A stretch of DNA of 64,000 bases. Origin: UBA11051 sp964390495 (GTDB taxonomy: Bacteria > Armatimonadota > Zipacnadia > Zipacnadales > UBA11051). The DNA lies in contig CAYMIN010000019.1 in the NCBI GenBank assembly GCA_964390495.1, positions 14,213 to 78,212 on the forward strand, in the 5' to 3' direction. Positions 8,049-17,313 of the stretch are shown piece by piece. A program made the position numbers and the translations under genes. Within the stretch, counting starts at the first letter, position 1, and each line of letters opens with the position of its first letter. The notes below the pieces were generated by a model. The model searched no databases and had not been told where the DNA came from. It worked only from the letters and a program-made list of their open reading frames with translations.

Positions 8049-8693
8049 ATGAAACGCACCGGCTTTACGCTCATTGAACTTCTCGTGGTCATCGCCATCA
8101 TTGCCATCCTGGCGGCGATACTGTTTCCGGTCTTCGCGAGGGCGAGGGAGAAGGCGCGACAGAGCTCGTGCCTGTCGAACCTGAAACAGATCGGGCTGGC
8201 GGCGGTCATGTATGCCCAGGACTATGACGAGAGGTTCGTCTTCGGGTTCAACTACTATGACTCCGGCGGCAGCGAGTGGCTGGCGTGGTATCCGAACCTC
8301 CTCGAGCCGTATATCAAGAACCGGCAGATCTTCGTCTGCCCGAGCCACAAGAACTCCTATAGCTACGAGCAGCCCTGGGGAACGTTGTACTACAGCTACG
8401 GCTACAACGGCCTGCCCGATCCGGGGGCCGGCAATCAAGCCCTCATGGGCGCAGGCACTTCCTCTGCTTTGGCTCAGATCGAAGTCCCCGCCGGGACCAT
8501 CGCCTTCATTGACGCCACCTGGATCGAGCTGGATCACGGCGCGCCCGACTACGATCAGTTCGACTTCATGGGCACCGGCGATGGCAGCATATCCAAGGTC
8601 CACAACGACGGCTACAACGCGACATATTGTGACGGCCATGCGAAATGGGGCCAGCGCACTAAGCTGTCCGACTGGACGATCAGCCAGGACTGA
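8049..8693 (+). CDS. Type II/IV prepilin-like protein, H-X9-DG family
   Basis: 214 residues. The ATG at 8049 was chosen over upstream in-frame codons because GGGAGAG precedes it and it places MKRTGFTLIELLVVIAI at the N-terminus with the prepilin-peptidase site after Gly5. FPVFARAREKARQSSCLSN follows, then a globular domain with paired cysteines (SSC and IFVCPSHKN), and the tail YNATYCDGHAKWG that defines the H-X9-DG class. Such proteins are abundant in Armatimonadota, Planctomycetota and relatives, where they are thought to be pseudopilins or surface filament subunits. No secretion ATPase or prepilin peptidase is in this window. Confidence 0.9.
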   Translation: MKRTGFTLIELLVVIAIIAILAAILFPVFARAREKARQSSCLSNLKQIGLAAVMYAQDYDERFVFGFNYYDSGGSEWLAWYPNLLEPYIKNRQIFVCPSHKNSYSYEQPWGTLYYSYGYNGLPDPGAGNQALMGAGTSSALAQIEVPAGTIAFIDATWIELDHGAPDYDQFDFMGTGDGSISKVHNDGYNATYCDGHAKWGQRTKLSDWTISQD

Positions 8694-8732
8694 GGCCGCA
8701 AGCCGCCGAATTGAAACCACTCAACAGAAAAT

Positions 8733-8764
8733 GGCCGGGGCGCTTGATGAACGCTTCCGGCCGT
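8733..8764. terminator. Hairpin between convergent prepilin and esterase genes
   Basis: GGCCGG at 8733 pairs with CCGGCC near 8759, with additional G-C pairs inside, in the 101-base gap between the plus-strand prepilin stop and the end of the minus-strand esterase. No U-tract follows, so terminator function is inferred from position only. Confidence 0.4.
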
Positions 8765-8794
8765 AGCAATGCGCGAACACCCCTGTTGCCGAGT

Positions 8795-9748
8795 TCACTC
8801 CGCGCGCAGGAGGTGTTCGCGGATGAACTCGGCAGCGCGGTCGCGGGCGGCTGCAATAGCCTCGGGATCGCCGCCTCTGAAGCCGCCATGTCCGCCACCC
8901 TCGATGGTAATCAACTCCACCGGCACGCCGATCTCCTCCATGCGGTCCCGCAGTATCGTCGCTTGCGTATAAGGGACATGGCGGTCCACGGCGCCGTGAA
9001 GCAGCAGGGCCGGCGGATCATCGGCGGATACATGGGTCACGGGCGAGGCCTGGTGGTACGCTTCCTGGTTCTCCTCATACGGCCCGCCCATGAAGGCCAC
9101 CAGCGCCCTCTCTGTCTTCATGTCGTCGAGGGCCGTGAAATCGGTGGGGCCGGACTGTGACACCACACAGACCACGCGGTTGCTGATCGGCTGGCCGGCA
9201 GTGTTCACATCATCTTCCTGCGGCTCCAGAAACGCCATCATTAAGGCCAGGTGCGCGCCGGCCGAGTTCCCCTTGACTGCCACGCGGTCGGGGTTGATGT
9301 TGAACCTATCGGCCTCGGTGCGCAGGAAGCGCATCGCCGCAACGCAATCATCAACCGCCGCCGGGTAAGTCGCGACGGCGGAGAGACGATAGTTGAGGGA
9401 GAAGGCGGCAATTCCATCCTGGGCATAGGAGATGGCCTCGGGCGCGAATCCCGCCTTATCGCCGGAGCGCCAGCCGCCCCCATGGATTTGAACCACCGCC
9501 GGATGCGGGCCGCCGGCTTCGGGCAGGTAGGCATCCAGCAGCAAGGCCACGCCGTCCACATTGCCGTACTCGACATCGCGCTCGATGCGTACCCCTTCGG
9601 CCTGAAGCTGCCTCTGAAAGCCGCCGGGCTTACGGGGCGCTCCCAGCCTCTGCGCGACCGCGTGCGGGTTGCACCATAAGCGCTGGGCGCTGCTAAGCAG
9701 CAGTACCGCCACGAACAGACCGGACGTAAGCGCAACGAGTTTCCTCAT
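8795..9748 (-). CDS. Secreted alpha/beta-hydrolase (esterase/lipase, BD-FAE-like)
   Basis: 317 residues with an N-terminal signal/anchor helix (residues 5-22). The hydrolase core shows QIHGGGW, the oxyanion-hole HGG motif, then VKGNSAGAHLALM with nucleophile Ser162 in GxSxG. GAVDRHVP carries the acid and GGGHGG the catalytic His. AVAAMRFLR and FNINPDRVAVKG are typical of the HSL/BD-FAE-type esterases found next to carbohydrate-degradation genes. It probably deacylates a polysaccharide or small ester outside the cytoplasm. It is the third gene, 76 bases downstream, in a minus-strand run with the DUF4838 protein and the enolase-superfamily enzyme. Confidence 0.82.
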   Translation of the reverse strand: MRKLVALTSGLFVAVLLLSSAQRLWCNPHAVAQRLGAPRKPGGFQRQLQAEGVRIERDVEYGNVDGVALLLDAYLPEAGGPHPAVVQIHGGGWRSGDKAGFAPEAISYAQDGIAAFSLNYRLSAVATYPAAVDDCVAAMRFLRTEADRFNINPDRVAVKGNSAGAHLALMMAFLEPQEDDVNTAGQPISNRVVCVVSQSGPTDFTALDDMKTERALVAFMGGPYEENQEAYHQASPVTHVSADDPPALLLHGAVDRHVPYTQATILRDRMEEIGVPVELITIEGGGHGGFRGGDPEAIAAARDRAAEFIREHLLRAE

Positions 9749-9824
9749 GATGGCACCTCCCCTGTTTGCTCTTCGTCAATGACGTCCGCTGGAGGCGGCG
9801 TATTCCGCGAATTCGGCGAGGCAG

Positions 9825-12473
9825 CTAGTCCGGGTACTTGCCGATGAAGAAGTCGTCTATCAGGATGCGGGCGTCGGGGGTCTGCCTGTCAACGAATACG
9901 TACAGCCGTATCGTGCGAGTGCCAGGCGCGACCGCGAACTGGATCTCGACCTTCTGCCACTCGTCCGGCTTGCTCGGAACCGCTACCGTCGTGCGGGGCA
10001 ACATGGCGTCGCCTCGCGGCAGGGCGTCAACCTTATAGACCGCGTCGGCGTCGTTGTGCTTGACCCACACCGACATCAGCAGCTTCTCGCCGCCCTGGAC
10101 GGAGATGCCCTCCGATACGCCGGCGTGTTGGGTCTTCCAGAAGGCGAAGGCGTACTTGCCGCTATGGGCGTCTTCATCGGTCAGCGAACAGCTCATCGGC
10201 GAGCCGGCCCCGCACCAGACATTGACTCCGTCGCGGAGTTGGTGCTCGGGCGGCAGCTCTCCGGCGGCGGCGGTGAACTGCTTGGCACCCCGTTCCTCGA
10301 AGCTGGGGTCGGCAATCAGGTTCTCGAGCTCCCGGCCGCTGGCGTGGAACTTCGCGACATCCATGAGTTGCAGCAGGATCGGCCTGGTCTCGTTTTCCCG
10401 CTGCTGGTCCCACCACGCCACGGCGGCTTGATTGCCCTGGGCCTCAACCAGAGAGCTTGAGACCTTCCGGAGGCTCGCCGCTATCGTGCTCAAGACCAAC
10501 GGATCAACGACCCCCTGCTCGAGGCCGCTGTAGAAGGTGTCCCGGTCTCCGTGGTCCTCGTAGTCTTTGGCCGGTGACTGCTCCATGACCGCGAACTTAT
10601 AGTCGGCCAGAGCCAGAGCGTTGTCAACGGCTTCGCGGGCGTCGGTCACTGCCTGCTGCGCGGCTTCGAGGCTGCCGAATTCGCCGGTGCGCAGCCGGTC
10701 CATGGCCCAGTACATCCTGGCTCCCGGGACCGCGAAGTCATACAGCAGCTTGATCAGCTCGATGCGTTCGGTGACCAGGTCATCGCCGGCAGCGGCAGCC
10801 AGGGCCTGCTCAAGATGCTGGGAGGCCTTGATGGCGCGCGCCACCGGCAGGACCTTGAACTGCTCGATTGATTTGCTGTCCCGTATCGAGGAGGCGTCCG
10901 GGCCGTGCGGGTGCGGCAGTCCGTCCTCCGCCAACCACTCGTGATAGCCGGCCTCCAGCTCGTCGTAGAAGGCCTGCATCGGCGCAGCGGCCCCGTGGAA
11001 GAACCCATCATAGAACTCCTGGAGGATCTCGTCCGCATCGAGCCGAGGGTCCCAGGCAAGCTCGGTCTCCACGTATCCGACCATCCCGTCCAGAGGGTAG
11101 ATACCGTAAAACTCCTGGTAGAAGTGGCGGGCCAGGCCGCTGCCAACGATGTAGTGAAGGCGCTTGGCCGACTGGTGAATGTCCATTTTGGGGATGATGA
11201 ACCAGAGGTCATCATGGTACAGGTAGATGCCCATGCTGGCGGCGCCGGTGGCCTGCCACTTGTCCCACATCTCGAAGGCATTGCCCCAGACGCACAGTAC
11301 CGGTACCAGCATCGGGTGCAGCTTGACGGTAGTGGGCGGCTCGCGCATCGAGCCATAGGCGATGAAGGCGAGCAGACGGTCGGGAAACGCCTCGGCGACC
11401 TTCTCGGCAATGGCGTTCGAGAGCTTCGCATAGCGGTCGCACAGGCCGATGCGATTGAGCGCGTCGGCGCCGGGCGCATCCATGGCGCGACAGGCCTCAC
11501 ACGTGCAATCGCCATAGCCGTCATTGACAGAGACACTCTCGGCGATGCGGTCGGGCTGGCTGCGGAAGGTCTCCAAGACCGATTCGGTCATGATTTCGGC
11601 CACGCGCGGATTCGAGACACAGGGCTGCCAGCCATGAGCAACGCGGCCATGCTCGTCCACCCTGGGGATGAAGCGCTCGCCATTGATGAGCGGGAAAAGC
11701 GCCTCCTCGTCCAGATACTCCTTGGTCTTCATCAGTCGGTAGTAGCTCTCGTTCGAGGGGACCGTGTAGTTCATGCGCCAGAAATCGCTGAAGGTGACGA
11801 ACCTGTCCACTTCGTTCTTGGGGCCGCGATTGTCGAGGCCGCTCATGATCCGGCTGATGAAATAGGGCCAGTCGCGCCACTCCAATTCGGGAAGGGTCAG
11901 AGTGGGCTGCGCGGGCACGACATCGCCGATGCCGCCGGGCGGACCGGGCCAGTAGCGGCGCACTCCCACGTAACGCTTCAGCAAGCCCACCGCGGCCAGC
12001 ATGGTGGCCTGAGGCGTGGCTCCGCGAAGGATCAGCGTCTGGGGATCAAGCGTCTCTATCAGATAGCCGTTGATATTAGGCAACTCCACTTCGCCATACC
12101 GCACCGGTGGCAAGTCGAGGGCAATGGTCTCAGCGAGGGCTGTGTCGCCGATGTGAATCTGGGCCAGGCCCTCCGGTGGTGTATCGGTCGCCTTGACAAT
12201 GGCGAGCTGTGCGCCGCTGGCTTTCGCGAAATAGAGCCGCAAAGTCCGGGCGGCGCGCACCTCCTCAGTAGCGGCCTTTTCAGGGATGACCAGGCAGGCC
12301 TTGGCTTCGCCCTCAGCGACGATGGTGAAGTAGTCCGGCTGGCTTTCCTGCGGCGGAGGCGGGTAGTTGAAATCCACCTGATCAGGGGGCGTGATCTCGG
12401 CGGGAATTGCTACGGTGAGAATGCAGGCAAATAAGGTGGCACAGAAGACGCAGACAAAGCCTCTCATGGTCAC
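9825..12473 (-). CDS. Secreted DUF4838-type glycoside-hydrolase-like protein
   Basis: 882 residues with a signal peptide (first ~25 residues). Residues about 45-170 resemble the alpha-glucuronidase N-terminal (GH67N-like) domain: AARTLRLYFAKASGAQL, then INGYLIETLDPQTLILRG, then VGLLKRYVGVRRYWPG. The central barrel-like region contains SVNDGYGDCTCEACRAMD, the DUF4838 hallmark with its C-x-C-x-x-C cluster, and HYIVGSGLARHFYQEFYG. A helical segment and a C-terminal carbohydrate-binding-like beta domain (GKYAFAFWK through ILIDDFFIGKYPD) complete it. The family is predicted to act on complex glycans, but no activity is established for it as far as I know. It starts 12 bases after the enolase-superfamily stop, implying co-transcription. 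Confidence 0.75.
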   Translation of the reverse strand: MTMRGFVCVFCATLFACILTVAIPAEITPPDQVDFNYPPPPQESQPDYFTIVAEGEAKACLVIPEKAATEEVRAARTLRLYFAKASGAQLAIVKATDTPPEGLAQIHIGDTALAETIALDLPPVRYGEVELPNINGYLIETLDPQTLILRGATPQATMLAAVGLLKRYVGVRRYWPGPPGGIGDVVPAQPTLTLPELEWRDWPYFISRIMSGLDNRGPKNEVDRFVTFSDFWRMNYTVPSNESYYRLMKTKEYLDEEALFPLINGERFIPRVDEHGRVAHGWQPCVSNPRVAEIMTESVLETFRSQPDRIAESVSVNDGYGDCTCEACRAMDAPGADALNRIGLCDRYAKLSNAIAEKVAEAFPDRLLAFIAYGSMREPPTTVKLHPMLVPVLCVWGNAFEMWDKWQATGAASMGIYLYHDDLWFIIPKMDIHQSAKRLHYIVGSGLARHFYQEFYGIYPLDGMVGYVETELAWDPRLDADEILQEFYDGFFHGAAAPMQAFYDELEAGYHEWLAEDGLPHPHGPDASSIRDSKSIEQFKVLPVARAIKASQHLEQALAAAAGDDLVTERIELIKLLYDFAVPGARMYWAMDRLRTGEFGSLEAAQQAVTDAREAVDNALALADYKFAVMEQSPAKDYEDHGDRDTFYSGLEQGVVDPLVLSTIAASLRKVSSSLVEAQGNQAAVAWWDQQRENETRPILLQLMDVAKFHASGRELENLIADPSFEERGAKQFTAAAGELPPEHQLRDGVNVWCGAGSPMSCSLTDEDAHSGKYAFAFWKTQHAGVSEGISVQGGEKLLMSVWVKHNDADAVYKVDALPRGDAMLPRTTVAVPSKPDEWQKVEIQFAVAPGTRTIRLYVFVDRQTPDARILIDDFFIGKYPD

Positions 12474-12485
12474 ATCACCTTTCCT

Positions 12486-13841
12486 CTAGAGGCCGTAGCC
12501 GAGGCCGGGGCCGGCAATTGACTTGGTAGATATTTGCCCGTCTTTGACGGCGAACAACTCCGGGTGCAGAGCTCTCACATCGGGGGCCGCGTCGGGTAGG
12601 TACTGACGGGAGTTGTACTCAAAGCCCATCAGAGTGTCAAGGCGGGCGGCGAAACCAGCCTCGTGCACCAGCGAAAGGCCCGGATTGGTCAGGTCCTGGA
12701 AGGTCACCACCAGCCCCTGCTCGACCGCCTTGGCCACGTACAGCAGTGTCGAGGAATGGCCCTTGCAGGTCTTCAGGCCGACGCCCGACCAGCCCAGCTC
12801 GACGGCCAGGTCCATCATTTCCAGACTGGTGACGCCCTCGTCAACCACCACCGGCTTGATGGCTGAAACCGGATGCATGTCGAAGCGATGGCCGGTGAGG
12901 TCGCGCTCGGTAGGCTGCTCCAGGTACAGTAGCGCCTCGAAGGCGGCCGGTGATAGCTCTTTGAGCTTGTGCAGGTACTCAACCACGCTGTGGGGATCAG
13001 GGTTCATCTCGTTCGAATCGGTGGAGAGATAAAAGGGGCCCTCTATGCCCAGGCGGTCATAAGTCTCCTGAATAACGCGGGCGATGTCGGCGGTGCGCTG
13101 CACGTCCCACTCGTTGTCATGGCCGGTCAACTTGACCTTGAAGCAGCGCAGGCCATCGCGCTCGATCCACTGATCGAGACTGACCGGCAGGCCGTCATCG
13201 GGATCGTCGTCGGTCAGCTCCGCGGCCGTGAGCTTGTCCAGGCCGCCGACTAGGTGGAAAATCGGCAGATAGGCCTTATACGCGCTGTGCAGGTAGTCGC
13301 CCGGGTACTTGCCGGCGAACTCCGGCCCGCACCAGCGGCTCAGATCGTGATCCATGAAGTCTGCGCTATAGCCGGCGTAGGTGCAGATGCCGTTGGCCTT
13401 GCCGAAAGCGTCGGCCACGGCTGCGTCAGTCGGAGAAGCGCAGACCAGTGCGCCCAGCAGCGGCATCGGATCGGCCATGCCTAGGTCCCGGTCCACCTCG
13501 GCGGCCAAGCCGGCCAGCTCCTGCTTGGCTTCCAGATACAAGTCCAGCGGATGACCGTAGTCGGCGTTGTCCAGCATCAGCCGGCAGAAGCGCACCGACA
13601 CCTCGCGCATCGCCGCGTCGCGGTCCTCGAAGGAAGCAGCGGCACTAGGATAGCCCCAGATGACGCTGAGCAGGATATTGCCCAAGCCCTCGGCCCGCTG
13701 GCCGGCCCGGTTCTCGACCGTGGCCTTGACCGTCAGCGAGGTAGTAGCATAGACGACGCCGGTGCCGAATTTGAGCGGGGTGCGAAGCTTGAGGTCCTCA
13801 AAGGTCGGCTCGATAGCCACCAGCTTGATGTCGCTGTTCAT
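12486..13841 (-). CDS. Enolase-superfamily (mandelate racemase/muconate-lactonizing-like) enzyme
   Basis: 451 residues. N-terminal capping domain with LRTPLKFGTGVVYATTSL, then a barrel with FKVKLTG (the K-x-K pair at the end of strand 2), LSTDSNE (metal Asp), LEQPTE (metal Glu) and VVDEGV (third metal ligand). LKTCKGHSS follows at strand 6, and the barrel ends near QDLTNPG. These features fit acid-sugar dehydratases, epimerases or lactonizing enzymes that abstract a proton alpha to a carboxylate. The substrate is not determinable, but coupling to a GH67N-like/DUF4838 protein suggests a sugar acid. First gene of the operon. Confidence 0.8.
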   Translation of the reverse strand: MNSDIKLVAIEPTFEDLKLRTPLKFGTGVVYATTSLTVKATVENRAGQRAEGLGNILLSVIWGYPSAAASFEDRDAAMREVSVRFCRLMLDNADYGHPLDLYLEAKQELAGLAAEVDRDLGMADPMPLLGALVCASPTDAAVADAFGKANGICTYAGYSADFMDHDLSRWCGPEFAGKYPGDYLHSAYKAYLPIFHLVGGLDKLTAAELTDDDPDDGLPVSLDQWIERDGLRCFKVKLTGHDNEWDVQRTADIARVIQETYDRLGIEGPFYLSTDSNEMNPDPHSVVEYLHKLKELSPAAFEALLYLEQPTERDLTGHRFDMHPVSAIKPVVVDEGVTSLEMMDLAVELGWSGVGLKTCKGHSSTLLYVAKAVEQGLVVTFQDLTNPGLSLVHEAGFAARLDTLMGFEYNSRQYLPDAAPDVRALHPELFAVKDGQISTKSIAGPGLGYGL

Positions 13842-14148
13842 GAGGTATCATCCGTTCTGTTGAATGGGTTGAGGTTGGGCTGTGCGGGCCGGTTGCGCTG
13901 CGCTCAGCCGGCCCCTCCACGACAAAAGCAGCAACCAGCTAGCGAGTCCGGCTGGAAGTCCAACCCACAGGACAGAACAGGAAAACCCGACCCGCACGAA
14001 TACTCGCGGAAGACTGAGCTAGACGACGATCCCTGGGCAGCATGAGCTATCCGACACTAGCTGCAAAGTGCAGACTGCGCAACACTGCAGGGTCACGGGC
14101 ATTGTGCCCGTGACCTTATTCGGCATTAGTAGCGCGTCAACCTGCCTG
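13842..14148. other. Intergenic region with repeat family D copy and hairpin
   Basis: 307 bases without a gene. 13943-13978 carries a family-D sequence (GCTGGAAGTCCAACCCACAG, relatives at 26702, 44772 and 44866). A perfect 10-bp hairpin, GGTCACGGGC/GCCCGTGACC, lies at 14091-14115 just past the stop of the minus-strand gene at 14149. Confidence 0.55.
14091..14115 (-). terminator. Perfect 10-bp hairpin downstream of secreted hypothetical gene
   Basis: GGTCACGGGC pairs perfectly with GCCCGTGACC across a five-base loop. It begins 34 bases past the stop at 14149 on the minus strand. A U-tract is missing on that strand, so termination is only probable. Confidence 0.5.
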
Positions 14149-15195
14149 CTACTGCAGCATGGTGGCGCTGTCACTGTGGAGCTGGGCATCGCGGATCTTC
14201 ACATCAATCTTGAGCACGGCCTCCTGATTGCCGCCCAGTAGCGCCCCCATGTCCAACGACATCGTCTGGTCCATGTTCATGGTGACATCGGCCGCGGACC
14301 GGACAATCTGCCCCAGCTCAATGTCCAGGTTGAGCTGGGAGGTCATGGCGACGTCAAGGAAGTCCAGTTGCGCCGTCATGCCCTGCATCACCGACCCGAA
14401 CATCTGCGTATCAGCCGGGCGGGGTTGCTGGTTCTCGACCTTCATGTAGGAGTCGCCGTTGATCTTGGCGGTCGGTCGGCCCGCCTCTTGGGTGATACTC
14501 CCCAGGGTCATCGTGGACCTACCCAGCACCTCCTGGTCGGTCTCGCCGCCCTGATACAGGTTTTCCCAGGTGGCGCCGACCTGTACCGGCTGCTGGGGCA
14601 AGCCGGCAAGCGAGCGGGTGAAGGCAGCATAGTCAACTCCGGCCATATTCTGGCCCATAGCCTGCTGCCAGATCTGCCCGAAATCCTCGCCGACCGGCTC
14701 GACGCCGCCCAGCGGGTCAAGCCTGGCCTGATACTGCTTGTTCAGCATCTCCTCGAGCTTCTTGAGTTTGTCAGGCGTCATCCCGGGGCTGGCAGCGCCC
14801 GAAGTCGTGAGGGTGCCGTCCTCGAACTCGAGGCGCTGAGCCATGGTCTGTTCGCCGACCTGCGTGTTGGTGTCCACCACCATCTGCTCGAACTTGACGG
14901 TGACGATGGCAACCCCGTTTTCATCCACAGCGTTGACGGTCAGCAGCCTAATCACTGTCGTCGAGATGTTGCTGCTGAGCGCCATGTTCTCGGGCATGTT
15001 GCCGGTAGCCGGCAGATTGGCAGGCGCTGCGAAGTCAATCTCCATCGGAATGGTGCCCTTGACCACCTCCACAGTCTGCAAGACCTGCCCGGGCTGGAAC
15101 TTGTAGCGCAGCAGCACCGCCTCGCCGCCCTGAGCGCCGACGACCCCTACAGCCACCACCAACGTCAGAATTGCACAAAAGGTCGCCTTCTTCAT
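14149..15195 (-). CDS. Secreted hypothetical protein (DUF6263-like)
   Basis: 348 residues with a signal peptide (MKKATFCAILTLVVAVGVVG, cleaved before QGGEAV). The mature part starts VLLRYKFQPGQVLQ and contains repeated strands such as STTVIRLLTVNAVDENGVA and VQVGATWE, and ends with MTSQLNLDIELGQIV and MNMDQTMSLDM. This pattern (a Y-x-F-x-x-G-x start, a 'G-x-x-W' strand, then a final strand series) resembles the uncharacterised DUF6263 family of envelope proteins, but my recognition is by general shape. No catalytic motif is visible. It is not obviously in an operon. Confidence 0.5.
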   Translation of the reverse strand: MKKATFCAILTLVVAVGVVGAQGGEAVLLRYKFQPGQVLQTVEVVKGTIPMEIDFAAPANLPATGNMPENMALSSNISTTVIRLLTVNAVDENGVAIVTVKFEQMVVDTNTQVGEQTMAQRLEFEDGTLTTSGAASPGMTPDKLKKLEEMLNKQYQARLDPLGGVEPVGEDFGQIWQQAMGQNMAGVDYAAFTRSLAGLPQQPVQVGATWENLYQGGETDQEVLGRSTMTLGSITQEAGRPTAKINGDSYMKVENQQPRPADTQMFGSVMQGMTAQLDFLDVAMTSQLNLDIELGQIVRSAADVTMNMDQTMSLDMGALLGGNQEAVLKIDVKIRDAQLHSDSATMLQ

Positions 15196-15261
15196 TTTCG
15201 TGCCCTCTCTTCCTGTTGTAGAGCGCGAGCGTATGCCGCGCCGGTCGGCTAGTACCTACGC

Positions 15262-16149
15262 CTACTCCGACAACCAGATCGGGTTACTCCAGGCCTTGTT
15301 GCCCACCTCGTCTATGCACTCAATTCTAATCGGGTCGGTCTGCTCGTTGATTTCAAACTCGACTTCGGTAAAGGGCGGCTTGTGGCCGCTGCGATAGGTA
15401 GTCATGCCGCGCCCAGGTAGCGGGCAGACAACACGGATCTCCCAGCAAGGGGAGCACTCCACCAGCACCTTGGTGCCGTCGCGCTGCAGGTTGTTGATAG
15501 TCGGGCCGTTGGAGGCGTAGAAGTGCCCCGCCTTCATGGCGGCGATCAGGTGGTCGTATTCGCACCTTTCGGCCTTTACCATAGTGTACCCTACCCAGCC
15601 GTCGCCATACCCGAAATGTGCGTCATCAACACCGAAGCCGTAGAGCCGCCTGCCCCGCGCCAGGAGATCGTCCCAGTGCACGCCCGAGTCGCCGCGCCCG
15701 ACGCCATAATGGCAGGTGGTGTTATAGACCTCCAGGCCGATGTAGCCCTCCAGGTCTATCAAGTCAGCAAGCGTCAACGAGCACCAATAAGGATGGGCGA
15801 TGAAGACGAACTCGGCGTTTTCGTTGCCGTAGTCAATCAGCTCCTGGGCGCTCCACTGCGAGTCATAAGACATCGGCCGCTTGGCCCCCATCGCGACCAT
15901 GTGATAGGAGCTGCCCAGGTCGGTGCGGCCGCCGTCCATCTCGATGCCGGGGAGCATCAACATGCCCTTGTGGTCCAGACCCTCAGTCGCGGTGACCTGG
16001 CGGTGGTCGGTGATGGACAGGAAATCGTACCCGTGCGCCGCGTAACTGGTGATCGCCTCCTGGGGTGTGAGCTTGCCGTCGGAGCCGGTAGTGTGTAGGT
16101 GCAGATTACCCTTGAACCACTGGCCTGCGACTGAAAATGGATTCGGCAT
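15262..16149 (-). CDS. PHP-domain metal-dependent phosphoesterase
   Basis: The start at 16149 was selected because AGGAGA precedes it; the longer frame to 16290 begins with low-complexity arginine-rich residues and lacks a ribosome site. The 295-residue product has the four PHP motifs: GNLHLHTTGSDG (H-x-H plus D), SITDHR (D-H), PGIEMDG (Glu) and FIAHPYW (His), ending in GVDDAHFG (D-x-H). PHP enzymes bind three metals and cleave phosphoesters, for instance of nucleotides, histidinol phosphate or RNA ends. A C-terminal segment about residues 205-290 looks like a small beta domain. The substrate is unknown; length and context argue against the HisK and DNA-polymerase PHP forms. Confidence 0.85.
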   Translation of the reverse strand: MPNPFSVAGQWFKGNLHLHTTGSDGKLTPQEAITSYAAHGYDFLSITDHRQVTATEGLDHKGMLMLPGIEMDGGRTDLGSSYHMVAMGAKRPMSYDSQWSAQELIDYGNENAEFVFIAHPYWCSLTLADLIDLEGYIGLEVYNTTCHYGVGRGDSGVHWDDLLARGRRLYGFGVDDAHFGYGDGWVGYTMVKAERCEYDHLIAAMKAGHFYASNGPTINNLQRDGTKVLVECSPCWEIRVVCPLPGRGMTTYRSGHKPPFTEVEFEINEQTDPIRIECIDEVGNKAWSNPIWLSE

Positions 16150-16324
16150 GTGTATTCTCCTAGCGTGAAGCCGGCGCTGTGGCGTCTTGCGGTCTGCGGC
16201 GAGACAACGGAAGCAAGCCTTGAGAGAGCCAGCCCTCACTCGGTTCGGCCACTGTGCTACGAATGACATTTCAGCGTTGACAGCCTGCAAACCTCCTCGC
16301 TTCAGACATCGCCCGATTGCGCAA

Positions 16325-16356
16325 GAAAAAAGGCGGCCGGTTCGTGATGGCCGCCT
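16325..16356 (-). terminator. Rho-independent terminator of prepilin gene
   Basis: On the minus strand AGGCGGCC pairs with GGCCGCCT across a ten-base loop and is followed by a run of six T. It sits about 39 bases past the prepilin stop at 16395. This is the clearest intrinsic terminator in the window. Confidence 0.9.
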
Positions 16357-16394
16357 GATATGGTTGTGTAGGTTTGCCTCGGTGACTGCTCAGT

Positions 16395-17045
16395 CTAAGG
16401 GCTGTACTCCAGGGTGTGGTACTGGCCGTATTTGACCCACTTAGCGTGTCCGTCAACGAAAGCGAAATTGTCGCCGGCGTTGTGACGCTTCGACCAAAAA
16501 ACCCCAGCCCAATCCGTATCAACCGGATAGTCAAGCCATATCCTGCTTGTGGGTGAATCTGCGATGAAGGCGGTGTTGGCGGGGTGTCTGACCGTGGCCA
16601 GCTTGACGCCGGTGTACGTGGGACCCTGGTCTATCCGGTCGTGCCAGCCGATCCAGTAGCCGACATGGACATTCCAGCCGTAACCGCCCCACAATGTAGT
16701 GGCATCGGAGGCGACACTGGGGCATACGAACACCTGCTTGTTCTTGACATAGGGGTAGAGCACGTCCATCCAGAACATATACCACGAGGTCCAACCGGTA
16801 TATGCGCCGGTCACCGTCACACTGGTCGGGTACTGGGCGTGCTGGCAGCCCGGTAGGGTTTCATCATAGTCCTGGGTGTACATCTGGAAGGCCAAGGCGA
16901 TCTGTTTGACATTGTTGAGACAGGAACTCTGGCGCGCCTTTTCGCGAGCGCGGGCGAAGACGGGAAACAGGATCGCCGCCAGGATCGCGATTATGGCGAT
17001 GACCACCAGTAACTCAATAAGCGTGAAACCATGCCGCTTGCCCAT
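16395..17045 (-). CDS. Type II/IV prepilin-like protein, H-X9-DG family
   Basis: 216 residues, starting at 17045 (MGKRHGFTLIELLVV); an ATG two codons upstream is less well spaced from AAGGGG. It has the prepilin helix, FPVFARAREKARQSSCLNN, MYTQDYDETLPG, a WMDVLYPYVKNKQVFVCPS segment with paired cysteines, and the tail KRHNAGDNFAFVDGHAKWV. It is a close paralogue of the next gene upstream (17314-17970): KQ(I/L)xLAF(Q/H)MYTQD, WGGYGWNV and the DGHAKWVKYG tail recur in both, so the two arose by duplication. Followed by a strong intrinsic terminator. Confidence 0.9.
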   Translation of the reverse strand: MGKRHGFTLIELLVVIAIIAILAAILFPVFARAREKARQSSCLNNVKQIALAFQMYTQDYDETLPGCQHAQYPTSVTVTGAYTGWTSWYMFWMDVLYPYVKNKQVFVCPSVASDATTLWGGYGWNVHVGYWIGWHDRIDQGPTYTGVKLATVRHPANTAFIADSPTSRIWLDYPVDTDWAGVFWSKRHNAGDNFAFVDGHAKWVKYGQYHTLEYSP

Positions 17046-17204
17046 CCCCATCACCCCTTCACTTCGCCGTGGTCTCAACAATTCACCGCACAATGCCCGC
17101 TGACCAAGTTGTTGGTGCTGTTATTGCTATACGCCAAGCTATGGCAGATCTCCTGCCGGTTTTGGGAAATATCGCGGGAAATCTCCAAGGTGTTATTGCA
17201 TAAA

Positions 17205-17236
17205 GGCAAACGGCGGCCCCTAGCTGGGACCGCCTT
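17205..17236 (-). terminator. Possible terminator of second prepilin gene
   Basis: On the minus strand AAAGGCGG pairs imperfectly with CCGCC and GCCTTT about 80 bases after the prepilin stop at 17314. Stem irregularities and the distance lower confidence. Confidence 0.35.
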
Positions 17237-17313
17237 TGCACGTATTGGTAGGCGCAGACCTGGCAGCATCAAGGGCCGCCAGTTGACTCGCTGCGCCGCT
17301 GATTCAACAGGTC

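Noticed and set aside
10905..12434. A 509-codon open frame on the plus strand
   Set aside because: It is the antisense of the DUF4838 gene in high-GC DNA, has no coherent protein motifs, and lacks a ribosome site.
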